The notes under the pieces are model-generated. The model made no database searches. It saw nothing but the letters and a program-made list of their open reading frames with translations, and was not told where the DNA came from. A stretch of DNA of 64,000 nt from positions 1-64,000 of the forward strand of contig WGMT01000079.1 of the NCBI GenBank assembly GCA_016124945.1, read 5' to 3'. Positions 27,397 to 36,787 of the stretch are shown here, piece after piece (position 1 is the stretch's first letter; the number at the start of each line of letters is the position of its first letter). The stretch comes from a bacterium (GTDB lineage Bacteria; Chloroflexota; Anaerolineae; Caldilineales; Caldilineaceae). A program made the position numbers and the translations under genes.

Positions 27397-28324
27397 GCGA
27401 ACCATGCACACTTTCTTAAGTCGTACGCTGGACAAGGCCCTGGCGTATTCGCCCCTCCAATACTATTTTCACCGGCGCGCGGCGCACAGTTTGACGGTGT
27501 TGGCCTACCACGGCATTGACGATCCAGAGACGTTCGAGAAGCAATTGCGCCTGTTGCGCACAGTCGCCCATCCCATCACAGTGGACGAGCTGCTCGACGC
27601 CCTGGCCGGCCGCAAAGGGCTGCCTGAGCGCGCTGTCCTGCTCACCTTTGACGATGGAGAACGAACCCTTTTTGACGTAGGGATGCCGTTGATGAAATCG
27701 TATGGCATTCCCGGTGTTGCCTATGTGGTATCCGGTGTAATGGGGACGCATCACCCTTTTTGGTGGCGCGAAGTAGAAATGCGGATCGAGTTGGGCGCTA
27801 CTGCGCCGCTTGTCGAGAAGCAAACACCACGACAGGCGGTACGCACCTTGAAGCAGGTGCCGAACTCAGTCCGTTTGGCCGTTTTGGATGAATTGCGTGC
27901 GGCGACAGATGCCGAAATGCCGCCGGTTGAGCAGTTGACCCCCAATGAGTTACGCATTTTGCAGAAAGCCGGTATTGCCATTGGCAACCATACCCATTCC
28001 CATCCCTGCCTGAACCAGTGCAACCACGACGAAGTGCGCCGTGAAATCACACGTGCACACGATGTTTTGACGGCGGCTCTGGGTGAAGCCCCAACCACCT
28101 TCGCTTACCCGAACGGGGATGTCCATGAGCAGGCGGCCGTGGTGCTGGCGGAGATGGGATATCAGTGCGCCTTCCTGTTCGATCACCGGCTAAGCGTCCT
28201 GTCACAGGAAAAGCGGTTTCAGATTTCGCGCATCCGCGTCAACTCGACCACCGACCTGGATCGCTACCGCATCCTGACCAGTGGGTTGCATGCGTCAATT
28301 CACCACATGTTTGGCCGCCCGTAA
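27386..28324 (+). CDS. Polysaccharide deacetylase (NodB family)
   Basis: A 312-residue protein with the NodB fold. LAYHGIDD opens the domain, TFDDGERTLFD contains the Asp-Asp pair (base and metal ligand), NHTHSHPCLNQC gives the HxxxH metal ligands, and FAYPNGDVHE completes the site. It would remove N- or O-acetyl groups from a sugar in the polymer. The start is either ATG 27386, overlapping the previous gene, or ATG 27404; the longer open frame lies inside the upstream gene. Confidence 0.85.
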   Translation: MAPKRTMHTFLSRTLDKALAYSPLQYYFHRRAAHSLTVLAYHGIDDPETFEKQLRLLRTVAHPITVDELLDALAGRKGLPERAVLLTFDDGERTLFDVGMPLMKSYGIPGVAYVVSGVMGTHHPFWWREVEMRIELGATAPLVEKQTPRQAVRTLKQVPNSVRLAVLDELRAATDAEMPPVEQLTPNELRILQKAGIAIGNHTHSHPCLNQCNHDEVRREITRAHDVLTAALGEAPTTFAYPNGDVHEQAAVVLAEMGYQCAFLFDHRLSVLSQEKRFQISRIRVNSTTDLDRYRILTSGLHASIHHMFGRP

Positions 28325-28370
28325 CCCGTTTAGCATCTGAACTTAAGATATTTTCAAGAGGATAGACAGC

Positions 28371-29258
28371 GTGGCAATACAAAAAGCATGGCAGCCTGTG
28401 CGAAACCTACTGGCTCAGTTTTCACCGCGCAGGCGCCGGTGGGAACGCTTCCTGCGTGAGTTGCCGCTCGATCCTGCCCAATTACAGCGCCCTCTGGCCG
28501 CCCCACCGCAAAATGACTTTATCATCTGCGGTTCACCGCGCACGGGGACAACCCTGGTCTGTGCACAACTCTTCCAGCCACCCCAAGTTGTCACTGTCAT
28601 GGAGCCGTGGGACGGCATGCGGCTTCCACCGGCGGAACTCTTTGCATCGCTCCGCCAGGAGATCACGTCCAACCAATCACTAAGCCGTGGCAAACTTGAT
28701 CTGACGACGCTTCAGAACGAAGGCAAAGTCAAGTGGACGCAGGAAGAAGCTGCATCTCATTCGCTCACAGTGGCGCCGGATTACATTCTCGGCGTCAAGT
28801 GGCCTGCCTATTGGCAGTACCTCGATCTACTGCCCGAGACACGTTTTCTTGTCTGCGTGCGAAACCCAATCGATACGATTCACTCATTCAAAAAGGCGGG
28901 GGGCCAGGTCGCCAGAGGGCTGCAATATACCACCCGCTTCAACCAGACACTCAACCAGGATCTGCGTCGTCGAACAGATGACGAACGGCTTCGCCGCATC
29001 TACCTGTACGATACCATCAACGAACAGGTGTTGCGCCATCTCGACAGAGCAAACGTCTTCGTGGTGCGCTACGAAGAGTGGTTCACCGATCCCGAACGGA
29101 TGCTCAGCGAGATTGGTGGCTTTCTGGGTGTCACGCTGCACAGCGGTCTCGCCCGTATCCGCGCGCCCAAGAGCGAAACACTCGATCTGCCGCCAGAGGA
29201 AATTGAACTGATCCGGCAACATTGTCGCACAGCCAAAGCGCTTGGGTACGACCTATGA
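28371..29258 (+). CDS. Sulfotransferase (PAPS-dependent, carbohydrate type)
   Basis: A 295-residue protein. ICGSPRTGTTLVC is the 5'-phosphosulfate loop and TRFLVCVRNPIDTIHSF the 3'-phosphate loop of PAPS-dependent sulfotransferases; RYEEWFTDPERML is the usual C-terminal motif. GTG start with GAGGA upstream. In this setting it most likely sulfates a hydroxyl of the glycan, which would give an acidic sulfated polymer. Confidence 0.8.
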   Translation: MAIQKAWQPVRNLLAQFSPRRRRWERFLRELPLDPAQLQRPLAAPPQNDFIICGSPRTGTTLVCAQLFQPPQVVTVMEPWDGMRLPPAELFASLRQEITSNQSLSRGKLDLTTLQNEGKVKWTQEEAASHSLTVAPDYILGVKWPAYWQYLDLLPETRFLVCVRNPIDTIHSFKKAGGQVARGLQYTTRFNQTLNQDLRRRTDDERLRRIYLYDTINEQVLRHLDRANVFVVRYEEWFTDPERMLSEIGGFLGVTLHSGLARIRAPKSETLDLPPEEIELIRQHCRTAKALGYDL

Positions 29259-29369
29259 GTTTCTACCCTGAGATTTGTGACCGTCCGCCGCAATCGATCT
29301 CAACGTTATGACTGCGGCGCGCTCAAGTCCACAGGTGTATTCGACGGGTAGAAACGAAGGAGTCTGCAA

Positions 29370-30566
29370 TTGAGCAATCCTCTAAAGGTTATTTTTGTCA
29401 TCAATGGGTTGGGTACGGGTGGCGCTGAACGCTCGCTTGCCGAGATGTTGCCGCGCTTTGTACAAGCCGGCATTCACCCGATTCTGCTCTGCTTCTACCA
29501 CCGCGCCGAAGGCGTAGAGGACGCGGTGATGGCGCAAGGATACGACGTTCGCTTTTGCGCGGATCATCGTTTGTGGCAACGTGTAGCGACGCTGCGCCGG
29601 CTAATCCAGCAAGAAAAACCCAATATCGTGCACACGGCACTCTTCGAAGCCAATCTAGTAGGTCGGCTCGCATGCATTGGCCTCGACGTAAAACTGCTGA
29701 ACAGTCTGGTCAACACACCGTACACGGCGCGCCGCGCCAACAATATCGCGTCTCAGAAGTTGATGTTGGTTCGCTGGATCGATGCCATCACAGCGCGTTA
29801 CCTGGGTGCGCATTTTCACGCCATCACCGAAGCCGTGAAATGGGATGCCGTCGAGACGCTGAAGATCCCCGCAGATCGTATCGACGTCGTTGAGCGGGGG
29901 CGCAATGTGGAGCGGCTGGGCACCCCCTCACCGGAACGGAGGATGGCAGCCCGGCGAAAACTGGGCTTCGATGAGGGGGATCAAATCCTGGTCAATGTGG
30001 CGCGACAGGAATACCAGAAGGGCCAAAGTTACTTGCTGGACGCCCTCTCTCAGTTACAGGAAACACACCCACGCCTGACGTTGTTGATCATCGGCAGAAA
30101 TGGCGCAGTATCTGATGCGTTACAGGCACAGCACGCCAGGTTGAACCTGGGGGATCGTGTACGTTTCCTAGGGCACCGAGACGATGTTCCTGACATTCTC
30201 AGTGCAGCCGATCTCTTTGTCTTTCCGTCCTTATGGGAAGGGCTGGGCGGTGCGCTACTAGAGGCAATGGCGCTCGGCCTGCCGATTGTGGCGTCCGATA
30301 TCCCGGTTCTTCGAGAGGTTGTAGAGGCGGACGGCAACGCGATGCTGGTCGAGCCAGCCTCTGCTTCGGCTCTGGCTATCGCAATCTCTCGCTTGCTCAA
30401 CGATCCGCAGCGCGTCCAACAGTTCAGTAGCCGCAGTCAGAGCATTTTCCAGGATCGGTTCCGGCTCGAAACAATCTCTGAGCGCATGGTGGATCTCTAT
30501 CGAAAGCTGGCAGACGAAACACAATCAGCGCAAGACCCGACCAGCGTGCAACACCTGTCGACCTAA
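29370..30566 (+). CDS. Family 4 glycosyltransferase
   Basis: A 398-residue GT-B enzyme. The N-terminus FVINGLGTGGAERSLAEML is the acceptor-side glycine loop. The donor half has NVARQEYQKGQSYLLDAL and EGLGGALLEAMALG (EX7E). The start is a TTG with a strong GAAGGAG seven bases upstream. The stop is followed four bases later by the second copy of the 81-bp element. Confidence 0.85.
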   Translation: MSNPLKVIFVINGLGTGGAERSLAEMLPRFVQAGIHPILLCFYHRAEGVEDAVMAQGYDVRFCADHRLWQRVATLRRLIQQEKPNIVHTALFEANLVGRLACIGLDVKLLNSLVNTPYTARRANNIASQKLMLVRWIDAITARYLGAHFHAITEAVKWDAVETLKIPADRIDVVERGRNVERLGTPSPERRMAARRKLGFDEGDQILVNVARQEYQKGQSYLLDALSQLQETHPRLTLLIIGRNGAVSDALQAQHARLNLGDRVRFLGHRDDVPDILSAADLFVFPSLWEGLGGALLEAMALGLPIVASDIPVLREVVEADGNAMLVEPASASALAIAISRLLNDPQRVQQFSSRSQSIFQDRFRLETISERMVDLYRKLADETQSAQDPTSVQHLST

Positions 30567-30570
30567 GTCT

Positions 30571-30651
30571 CTATCCTGAAATTACAGTGCGCAGCAAGAC
30601 GCCCGCTTGATATTGGCGTGATTCGTTGGGCTGCTGTGAATTTCAGGATAG
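30571..30651. repeat. 81-bp inverted-terminal element, copy 2
   Basis: The same 81-base element as at 10975-11055, in reverse orientation, with identical 13-base ends (CTATCCTGAAATT and its complement). It fills most of the space between two glycosyltransferase genes and ends 28 bases before the next start codon. Confidence 0.85.
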
Positions 30652-30679
30652 AATCTAAGCATCTATCCTAAAGGGTACC

Positions 30680-31867
30680 ATGTCATTTAAGATTCTGTTG
30701 TTGGTAAAAAGCTTGGGGCTGGGTGGCGCAGAAAGGCTGCTTGTCGATTCGCTTCTCTACCTGGATCGGCAGCAGTTTGAGTATCACCTTGCCTACATGC
30801 TTCCCTGGAAAAATCTATTGGTACCCCACTTTGTGGATGCAGACATCCCGGTTCACAGTCTCGGTACACGTAACCGCGCCACGCCCAATGAGGCGATTTG
30901 GACATCTTCGAGACCCAGCAGATTGACCTTACCCCTCTCGATTGCAGCGTTATACCAGTTGCACCAACGCCAACGCTTTGATCTCATTCACGCCGATCTC
31001 CCAATTTCCGGGCTTGCTGCGCGTATGATTAGGCAGATGACAGGTGTCCCCGTCCTCTACACCGAGCACAACCTGCAAGCCCGCTACCATCCACTCACGG
31101 CGTGGAGTAACCGCGTCACCTATGGCTGGAATGATCATGTCTTTGCCGTTTCCGAAGAAGTGGCCGCTTCCATCCGCCAGGCTGGTATGGACCGCAACAC
31201 CACCGTGGAGACGCTGCTCAACGGCATCCCCGTTGAGCAGGTCAACGCCGAAGCGGTGGATCTGGATGCGCTACGCCAGGAGCTACAGATCCCCAAAGAG
31301 CACACCATCGTCGGCACGGTGGCCGTCTTTCGCAAACAGAAACGCCTGTTGGATTGGGTGGCGGTGGCGGCAAAAATCGCGTCCACGCGCCAAGACGTCA
31401 CCTTCCTGCTCGCCGGTGACGGCCCCGAGATGGCCTCTGTGCGCAAACAGGTAGACGATCTTGGCCTGCGCGAGCGTATTCGCCTGCCCGGCTTCCGCGC
31501 CGATGGCCGTCGCTTAATCGGCCTGATGGACATCTATTTGATGACATCGGAGTTTGAAGGCTTGCCGATTGCCCTGCTCGAAGCCATGGCGCTGGCCAAG
31601 CCGGTGGTGGCGACAGATGTAGGCGGTATCCCCGAAGCGGTGACCCATGCAGAAGAAGCCTACCTGACCAAGGTGGGGCAACTGGACGAACTGGCCCGTT
31701 GGGTGCACCACTTGCTTGACGATCCACAGCAACGAACTGTCATGGGCCAGGCGGGGCGCAAGCGGGTGGACGCGGCCTTTCACCTCAAATACCGAGTCCA
31801 GACCATTGAAGCGCGCTATGCCAAGATCCTGGCGGGTGCGGCCAAGGAGATTTCAGAATTGGATTGA
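30680..31867 (+). CDS. Family 4 glycosyltransferase
   Basis: A 395-residue GT-B enzyme. LLVKSLGLGGAERLLVDSL lies at the N-terminus. VAVFRKQKRLLDWVAVAA, LLAGDGPEMASVRK and EGLPIALLEAMALAKP (EX7E) make the donor domain. Start ATG with AAAGGG upstream. It is probably a diverged paralogue of the preceding glycosyltransferase. Confidence 0.85.
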   Translation: MSFKILLLVKSLGLGGAERLLVDSLLYLDRQQFEYHLAYMLPWKNLLVPHFVDADIPVHSLGTRNRATPNEAIWTSSRPSRLTLPLSIAALYQLHQRQRFDLIHADLPISGLAARMIRQMTGVPVLYTEHNLQARYHPLTAWSNRVTYGWNDHVFAVSEEVAASIRQAGMDRNTTVETLLNGIPVEQVNAEAVDLDALRQELQIPKEHTIVGTVAVFRKQKRLLDWVAVAAKIASTRQDVTFLLAGDGPEMASVRKQVDDLGLRERIRLPGFRADGRRLIGLMDIYLMTSEFEGLPIALLEAMALAKPVVATDVGGIPEAVTHAEEAYLTKVGQLDELARWVHHLLDDPQQRTVMGQAGRKRVDAAFHLKYRVQTIEARYAKILAGAAKEISELD

Positions 31868-31898
31868 TCAGCGAAAGCACACAAAGTACAGAGAAGAA

Positions 31899-31991
31899 TA
31901 GAACGCGGACTGAGCGGATTGGGCGGATTTGAGCCGATTTTCAACAGTGTTATCCGCTTTGATCTGCTCAATCCGCTCAATCCGCGTTCTA
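31899..31991. repeat. Long inverted repeat in spacer
   Basis: Arms 31899-31921 and 31969-31991 (23 bases, one mismatch) flank a 47-base centre. It lies between the glycosyltransferase at 30680 and the GNAT gene and is not related in sequence to the other palindromes in the window. Confidence 0.7.
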
Positions 31992-32036
31992 TCTCCGGCA
32001 GATTTGAAATGCCTGTATGGACAAAGGATAGTCTCA

Positions 32037-33119
32037 GTGACCACAGAAACGAAGAACGCTCTCCCTACCACCCCGTACGCAATACGCGCTTACGACACAA
32101 GCGCCATCCCGGCTGTGCTGGAACTGACGCGTACCACGCTGGGCGACAGTGGCGCTGTGCGCAAGACGGAAGCGTTCTGGCATTGGAAGCACGAACAGAA
32201 TCCCTTTGGATCGTCGTCCGGTCTCTATGCATGGGATGAAGCGGCGGCGCAGATGGCCGGCCTACGTGTGCTCATGCGCTGGCGCTTTGCCGATGACGCA
32301 GGCAACCAATTCCGTGGCGCACGCGCCGTAGACACAGCCACCCACCCCAACTACCAACGGCAGGGCATCTTCTCTGCGCTCACCAAACGTGCCGTCCAGG
32401 ATCTAACAAAAGACGGCACAGACCTGATCTTCAACACACCGAACACTAAGAGCATGCCCGGCTACCTGAAAATGGGGTGGCAATCGGTGGCAAAATGGCC
32501 ACTCTACATCCGTCCGCTACGCCCAATTCGCATGGCGGCGCGGCGATTCGGGCTTGCCTCTACACCACAAGAAGTGACCTTCGCCGACTTCTTTCGTCCG
32601 GCTGTGATGCCCTGGTCCGTCTTTGCAGAGCGTTACGGGGCTCAAGCCGCTACGCTGATCGACCAGTGGGAAGCACAACGTCGTCACGTCGGGCTGCGGA
32701 CGGTTAGAGACTGGGGCTATCTACAGTGGCGCTATGGGGAACACCCACACATTCAGTACGGCGTCTATGCACTGGGTCACCCAGAACAACCGTCACAACT
32801 GGCGGGCTTTGCCATTCTGCGGCCCAACATCCGCAGCAAATGGCAGGAGGTGGTATTGGCCGAGATCTTCTTAGGCAAGCTGGGTTCAAAAGAAACAGGT
32901 GGTTTCCTACGTTTGCTCGCAAAGGAGATGAAGAGCGACTACCTCATCGCACACTTCGGCCCAAAAACCATCGAACATGCACTGTTGCGGGCTGCGGGCT
33001 ACCTGGCAGCGCCTCGCCAGGGTATTTCGTTTACCGTGAGGCCGCTACAAGAAAACACAGCAGATTTCACACAGCCGTCCACCTGGGATCTAAGCTTAGG
33101 CGATTTGGAAATCTTTTAA
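32037..33119 (+). CDS. GNAT-family N-acyltransferase
   Basis: A 360-residue protein. The acetyl-CoA binding region is THPNYQRQGIFSALTKRAV (motif A, with RQGIFSAL as the pyrophosphate loop), followed by FNTPNTKSMPGYLKMGW. The C-terminal half resembles a second, degenerate GNAT fold. GTG start at 32037 with AAAGGA upstream; the longer frame runs back through the palindrome and is not credible. It probably acylates an amino sugar of the glycan, complementing the deacetylases; substrate unknown. Confidence 0.7.
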   Translation: MTTETKNALPTTPYAIRAYDTSAIPAVLELTRTTLGDSGAVRKTEAFWHWKHEQNPFGSSSGLYAWDEAAAQMAGLRVLMRWRFADDAGNQFRGARAVDTATHPNYQRQGIFSALTKRAVQDLTKDGTDLIFNTPNTKSMPGYLKMGWQSVAKWPLYIRPLRPIRMAARRFGLASTPQEVTFADFFRPAVMPWSVFAERYGAQAATLIDQWEAQRRHVGLRTVRDWGYLQWRYGEHPHIQYGVYALGHPEQPSQLAGFAILRPNIRSKWQEVVLAEIFLGKLGSKETGGFLRLLAKEMKSDYLIAHFGPKTIEHALLRAAGYLAAPRQGISFTVRPLQENTADFTQPSTWDLSLGDLEIF

Positions 33120-33120
33120 T

Positions 33121-34431
33121 ATGAGTACAACCCGCCGTTTGTTACCTGAGAACGCCGCCTTGCGCTGGAACCTGGAACGCAGTTACCTGCCGCTGGCCGT
33201 ATCGGGCAGCCTTTTTTTGTTGTTCCTACTCTTTCTGCTTTTGCCGTCAAGCGAATGGCTGTTCATGTTGCCCTACCTGTCGGTCATCTTCTTGTTGGCC
33301 ACACTGTTACATCGTGTCGGCGTTCTGCCGACCGATCCAAAATTTCCGGCGGCGCTGTTTGCGTTGGTGATCATTGCAAAACTTGTGGGCAGCCTCGTGC
33401 GTTATTGGACGGTGGTCGATCTGTATGGAGGGGCGGCAGATGCCACGGCCTACTATGAACAGGGTGCGTACATCGCAGGCTACTTTCAATCGTTTGATTT
33501 CTCGGTGCTTGAGAGTTACCGCTTCCGTGGTGCAGGCACCACATGGATGGTACACCTGACAGGACTTGTATATACATTTTTCCCGGTCAGTTTTCCGGGG
33601 AGCTTTTTCTTCTTCGCTGCGTTGGCGTTTGCCGGTTGCACCTTCTTTTATATGGCGCACCGCGTGCTCTTTCCCGATTCTTCGCGCTTTTGGTATTTGC
33701 TCCTGATCTTCCTCTCGCCCTCCATGCTGTTCTGGCCCTCCAGTTTGGGGAAAGATTCATGGGTCGTTTTTTGTACAGGCATTGTCGCCTGGGGGTGGGT
33801 GCAGTATGTGAAGCGTAATAGTCTACCTGGGCTGATGATTGTGGTGCTTGGCGTGGGATTGGTGGCACCGATTCGCCCTCACATTGCCGCTTTCCTTGCC
33901 CTGGCGTTAGGCGCTGCCTTTTTGATACGTATCGGGGGCGGTAGGCAGTCTCCTCTAGTGGTGGCGATTGGCGGGGTGCTCATCGTTGTGCTGGCGGTGG
34001 TGATGCTACAGTTTGGTGCTCAATTTCTGGGCATGGAAGATCTGTCGATTCAGTCCGTTCAGGCGGAATATACGGAGTTGCAAGCACGCGATCTGGGTGG
34101 CGGTTCGGCATTTACGCCGCCAAATGTCTTAAATCCGATTGGGGCGTTGTCTGGTTTTGTCACCATTTTGTTTCGTCCTTTTCCCTTTGAGGCGAACAAC
34201 CCTCAGATGCTGATCACCGCTTTTGAGAGCCTTGGTTGGCTGGTGCTGCTCTGGCTGCGCCGTCGCACCCTCCTGGAGCGGTTACGCTCGATTCCCCAAT
34301 CTCCCTTTCTGGCCTTTGCCCTGGTTTACACCGTGATCCTGGCGCTCAGCCTTACTGTTTCCGGCAATTTTGGGATCGTGGCGCGCCAACGTGTCATGTT
34401 CCTGCCACTCTTTTGGATGTTGTTTGCATGA
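33121..34431 (+). CDS. Polytopic membrane protein, possible polymerase or GT-C-like
   Basis: A 436-residue protein with roughly ten hydrophobic segments. A large loop at about residues 98-150 contains DLYGGAADATAYYEQGAYI and FRGAGTTWMV. WPSSLGKDSWVVF and APIRPHIAAFLAL are conserved-looking features of uncharacterised membrane proteins in polysaccharide loci. It starts one base after the GNAT stop and overlaps the next gene by ATGA, so all three are one translational unit. It may be a second Wzy/EpsG-like polymerase or a GT-C transferase; I cannot decide. Confidence 0.65.
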   Translation: MSTTRRLLPENAALRWNLERSYLPLAVSGSLFLLFLLFLLLPSSEWLFMLPYLSVIFLLATLLHRVGVLPTDPKFPAALFALVIIAKLVGSLVRYWTVVDLYGGAADATAYYEQGAYIAGYFQSFDFSVLESYRFRGAGTTWMVHLTGLVYTFFPVSFPGSFFFFAALAFAGCTFFYMAHRVLFPDSSRFWYLLLIFLSPSMLFWPSSLGKDSWVVFCTGIVAWGWVQYVKRNSLPGLMIVVLGVGLVAPIRPHIAAFLALALGAAFLIRIGGGRQSPLVVAIGGVLIVVLAVVMLQFGAQFLGMEDLSIQSVQAEYTELQARDLGGGSAFTPPNVLNPIGALSGFVTILFRPFPFEANNPQMLITAFESLGWLVLLWLRRRTLLERLRSIPQSPFLAFALVYTVILALSLTVSGNFGIVARQRVMFLPLFWMLFA

Positions 34432-35243
34432 GCCAACTTGTCCGACGTCTACTCAAAGCGCCTATGCTGGTTGGCGGCTTGTTTACGCCCAAGCCCCCGA
34501 CTGGTTACACTTTCTTGATCTACCATGCGGTGACAGGTCGGCTGCCCATGGAATTGGATCTAGATTTCCCACTCTTCCGCCGCCAGATGGAGCACCTGGC
34601 GCAGCGGCATCAGGTCACCTCGTTCGAGGACGCGCTCACGGATCTGCGCGCGGGGACAAAGACCGCCACACCTCGCTTCGTCCTCACTTTCGACGATGGC
34701 TACCTTGATTTCTACACCCACGTCTTCCCGCTCCTCAAAGCGTTGAATCTCCCCGCCATTCTCTACATAACAACCGGCTTCCTTGAGGACGGCATCCCCT
34801 ACCCCATTCGCCGCCACAACCCAACCGACGTACATCCCGTCACCTGGGAGATGCTGCACGAGATGCACGCGTCCGGGTTGGTCACCATTGGCGCGCATAC
34901 ACACACACATCCCGATCTATCGGGGGTACCCGACGCGCAGCTTGAAGACGAACTCACTCGCCCCATCGAGATCATTGAGCGGCGGCTGGGTATCCAGGCC
35001 CGCCATTTCTGCTATCCACGTGCACGCTGGGATGCACAAGTAGAGGTAAAAGTCGCCCGCCACTACGAAACAGCCGTCATCAGTGGCGGGCGACCCGTCA
35101 CTTCAGAGACATTTTCCCCCCATCGCATCGCGCGATTGCCCATCCGTCGCAGCGACGGCTGGTTTTTCTTTCGGCTGAAACTGCAAGGGCGTCTTCAGAA
35201 CGAAGAGGCGTTCTATGCCAATTTGCACCGTCTGCGCGGGTAG
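34428..35243 (+). CDS. Polysaccharide deacetylase (NodB family)
   Basis: A 271-residue NodB-fold protein. LIYHAVTGR, then LTFDDGYLDFYTHVFPLL (Asp-Asp), IGAHTHTHPDLSG (HxxxH-type metal ligands) and FCYPRARWD. Its ATG overlaps the stop of the membrane protein (ATGA). The stop codon lies at the foot of a 30-bp perfect hairpin, which probably ends this transcript. Confidence 0.85.
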   Translation: MSQLVRRLLKAPMLVGGLFTPKPPTGYTFLIYHAVTGRLPMELDLDFPLFRRQMEHLAQRHQVTSFEDALTDLRAGTKTATPRFVLTFDDGYLDFYTHVFPLLKALNLPAILYITTGFLEDGIPYPIRRHNPTDVHPVTWEMLHEMHASGLVTIGAHTHTHPDLSGVPDAQLEDELTRPIEIIERRLGIQARHFCYPRARWDAQVEVKVARHYETAVISGGRPVTSETFSPHRIARLPIRRSDGWFFFRLKLQGRLQNEEAFYANLHRLRG

Positions 35244-35312
35244 GGGTTTGCGTGGGGCGGAAGAGATGCAGACGCAGCGTCCGCATCTCTTCCGCCCCAC
35301 GCAAACCCCTAC
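35240..35312 (+). terminator. 30-bp perfect hairpin after the deacetylase
   Basis: Arms 35240-35269 and 35283-35312 are exact reverse complements with a 13-base loop. The left arm contains the TAG stop of the deacetylase. No U-tract follows. The structure should block transcription or protect the 3' end. The rest of the spacer to 35505 holds a second hairpin. Confidence 0.7.
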
Positions 35313-35417
35313 TTACGAAACACATACATCTAACATACGATGAATGCACGATTTACACTACGCAAACCATGACAAAACCATTATGATTGTCACCTGATCC
35401 ACCTACGCATAACAGGA

Positions 35418-35480
35418 TACGCTATATGTGGCCCATGATGTTATCAACATCAGGCCACTGATGAGATAACCACAGCGTAT
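35418..35480. promoter_or_regulatory. Nested hairpin upstream of a glycosyltransferase
   Basis: Inner arms GTGGCC (35428-35433) and GGCCAC (35453-35458) enclose TGATGTT-ATC-AACATCA. Outer bases ATACGCT (near 35418) and AGCGTAT (ending 35480) also pair. It lies 25 bases before the chosen start of the next gene and could be an mRNA leader structure or an operator. Confidence 0.45.
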
Positions 35481-35505
35481 TCACTTGTCGATAGGTGCGA
35501 TCCAA

Positions 35506-36726
35506 ATGATTCATTCCCCTGTACACGAACGCCCCAAAGTCGCGCACATCACCACCATCGATCTTTCACTACGGTATCTACTGCTCAATCAATTGAAAAG
35601 CATTGAGCAAGCAGACTACGAAGTCGTCGGCATTTCTACGCCGGGGCCGGATGTGCCGTCGCTCACCGCCGCCGGGATTCGCCACATCCCTGTGAAAATG
35701 ACGCGCAACTTTACCCCCTTCGCCGATCTCACGGCTTTAGGGAAACTGGTACGCGTCCTCCGCCAGGAGAGACCCACAATTGTCCACACCCATAATCCCA
35801 AACCAGGGTTGCTGGGACAGTTGGCCGCGCGTATGGCCGGTGTGCCGATTGTGATCAACACACTTCACGGCTTTTACTTCCACGATCACATGCCGCCCCG
35901 CCGGCGTCGCTTCTACATCACGACAGAAAAGATCGCCGCCCGCTGTTCAGACATCATCCTTTCGCAGAATAGCGAAGACATTCAAACGGCAATTGCCGAG
36001 GGGATCTGTCGCCCCGAGCAGATCAAGCAGCTTGGCAATGGCATTGATGTTCGCCGCTTTGACCGTGGACAACTAAATGCGGCCAAACTGGCCGAAAAGC
36101 GGCTTCACCTGGGCATTCCAAAAGATGCACGTTTGGTTGGATTTGTAGGGCGGCTGGTCGCCGAAAAGGGGCTGCCGGAGTTGCTTGAGGCGGCGCGCAT
36201 TGTGCATAGCCAGATGCCCACCACACGATTCCTAATCGTAGGACCCATCGACCGCGAAAAACCCGATGCGTTGACGCCCGAAATCGCCGCGCAATATGGC
36301 CTCAGCCATGCCTGCATCTTCACCGGCATACGCCAGGATATGCCCGATCTCTACGCGCTCATGGATCTTTTTGTGCTGCCTTCCCACCGCGAAGGATTCC
36401 CCCGCTCGCCCATGGAAGCATCGAGCATGGGCGTCCCCTGTGTGGTGACAGACATTCGCGGCTGTCGCGAAGCGGTTACCCACGGTGAAAACGGGCTGCT
36501 GACACCCCTGGGTGACGTGCAATCGCTGGCCGATGCCATGCTCACCATCCTGCGCAATCCTGAGTTGGCCGCCAAGATGTCTGCCGCAGGCAGACAGATG
36601 GCGCTGGCACGCTTTGATGAACGTCATGTCTTCGCCAGGGTGAAAGCAGAGTACAGCCGTCTACTGCAAGCCAAAGGGATCGCTGTGCCTGAAGCGGCAC
36701 AGCTTTCGCAGGTCAGCGCCGATTAA
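35506..36726 (+). CDS. Family 4 glycosyltransferase (PglA-like)
   Basis: A 406-residue GT-B enzyme. VHTHNPKPGLLGQLAARMAG, NTLHGFYFHDH, IKQLGNGIDVRRF and EGFPRSPMEASSMGVP (EX7E) are typical of the group that adds the second sugar to an undecaprenyl-linked amino sugar, as PglA does. The PglC/PglD/PglE-like genes at 48-50.6 kb make that role attractive, though it is inference. Start ATG 35506 is preferred; a TTG 21 bases earlier is possible. Confidence 0.8.
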   Translation: MIHSPVHERPKVAHITTIDLSLRYLLLNQLKSIEQADYEVVGISTPGPDVPSLTAAGIRHIPVKMTRNFTPFADLTALGKLVRVLRQERPTIVHTHNPKPGLLGQLAARMAGVPIVINTLHGFYFHDHMPPRRRRFYITTEKIAARCSDIILSQNSEDIQTAIAEGICRPEQIKQLGNGIDVRRFDRGQLNAAKLAEKRLHLGIPKDARLVGFVGRLVAEKGLPELLEAARIVHSQMPTTRFLIVGPIDREKPDALTPEIAAQYGLSHACIFTGIRQDMPDLYALMDLFVLPSHREGFPRSPMEASSMGVPCVVTDIRGCREAVTHGENGLLTPLGDVQSLADAMLTILRNPELAAKMSAAGRQMALARFDERHVFARVKAEYSRLLQAKGIAVPEAAQLSQVSAD

Positions 36727-36787
36727 ACAAAATTCCAGAATTTTATGGATCCACAAAGTCACAGTGTACGAGTTTCAGGAGTAAAGC

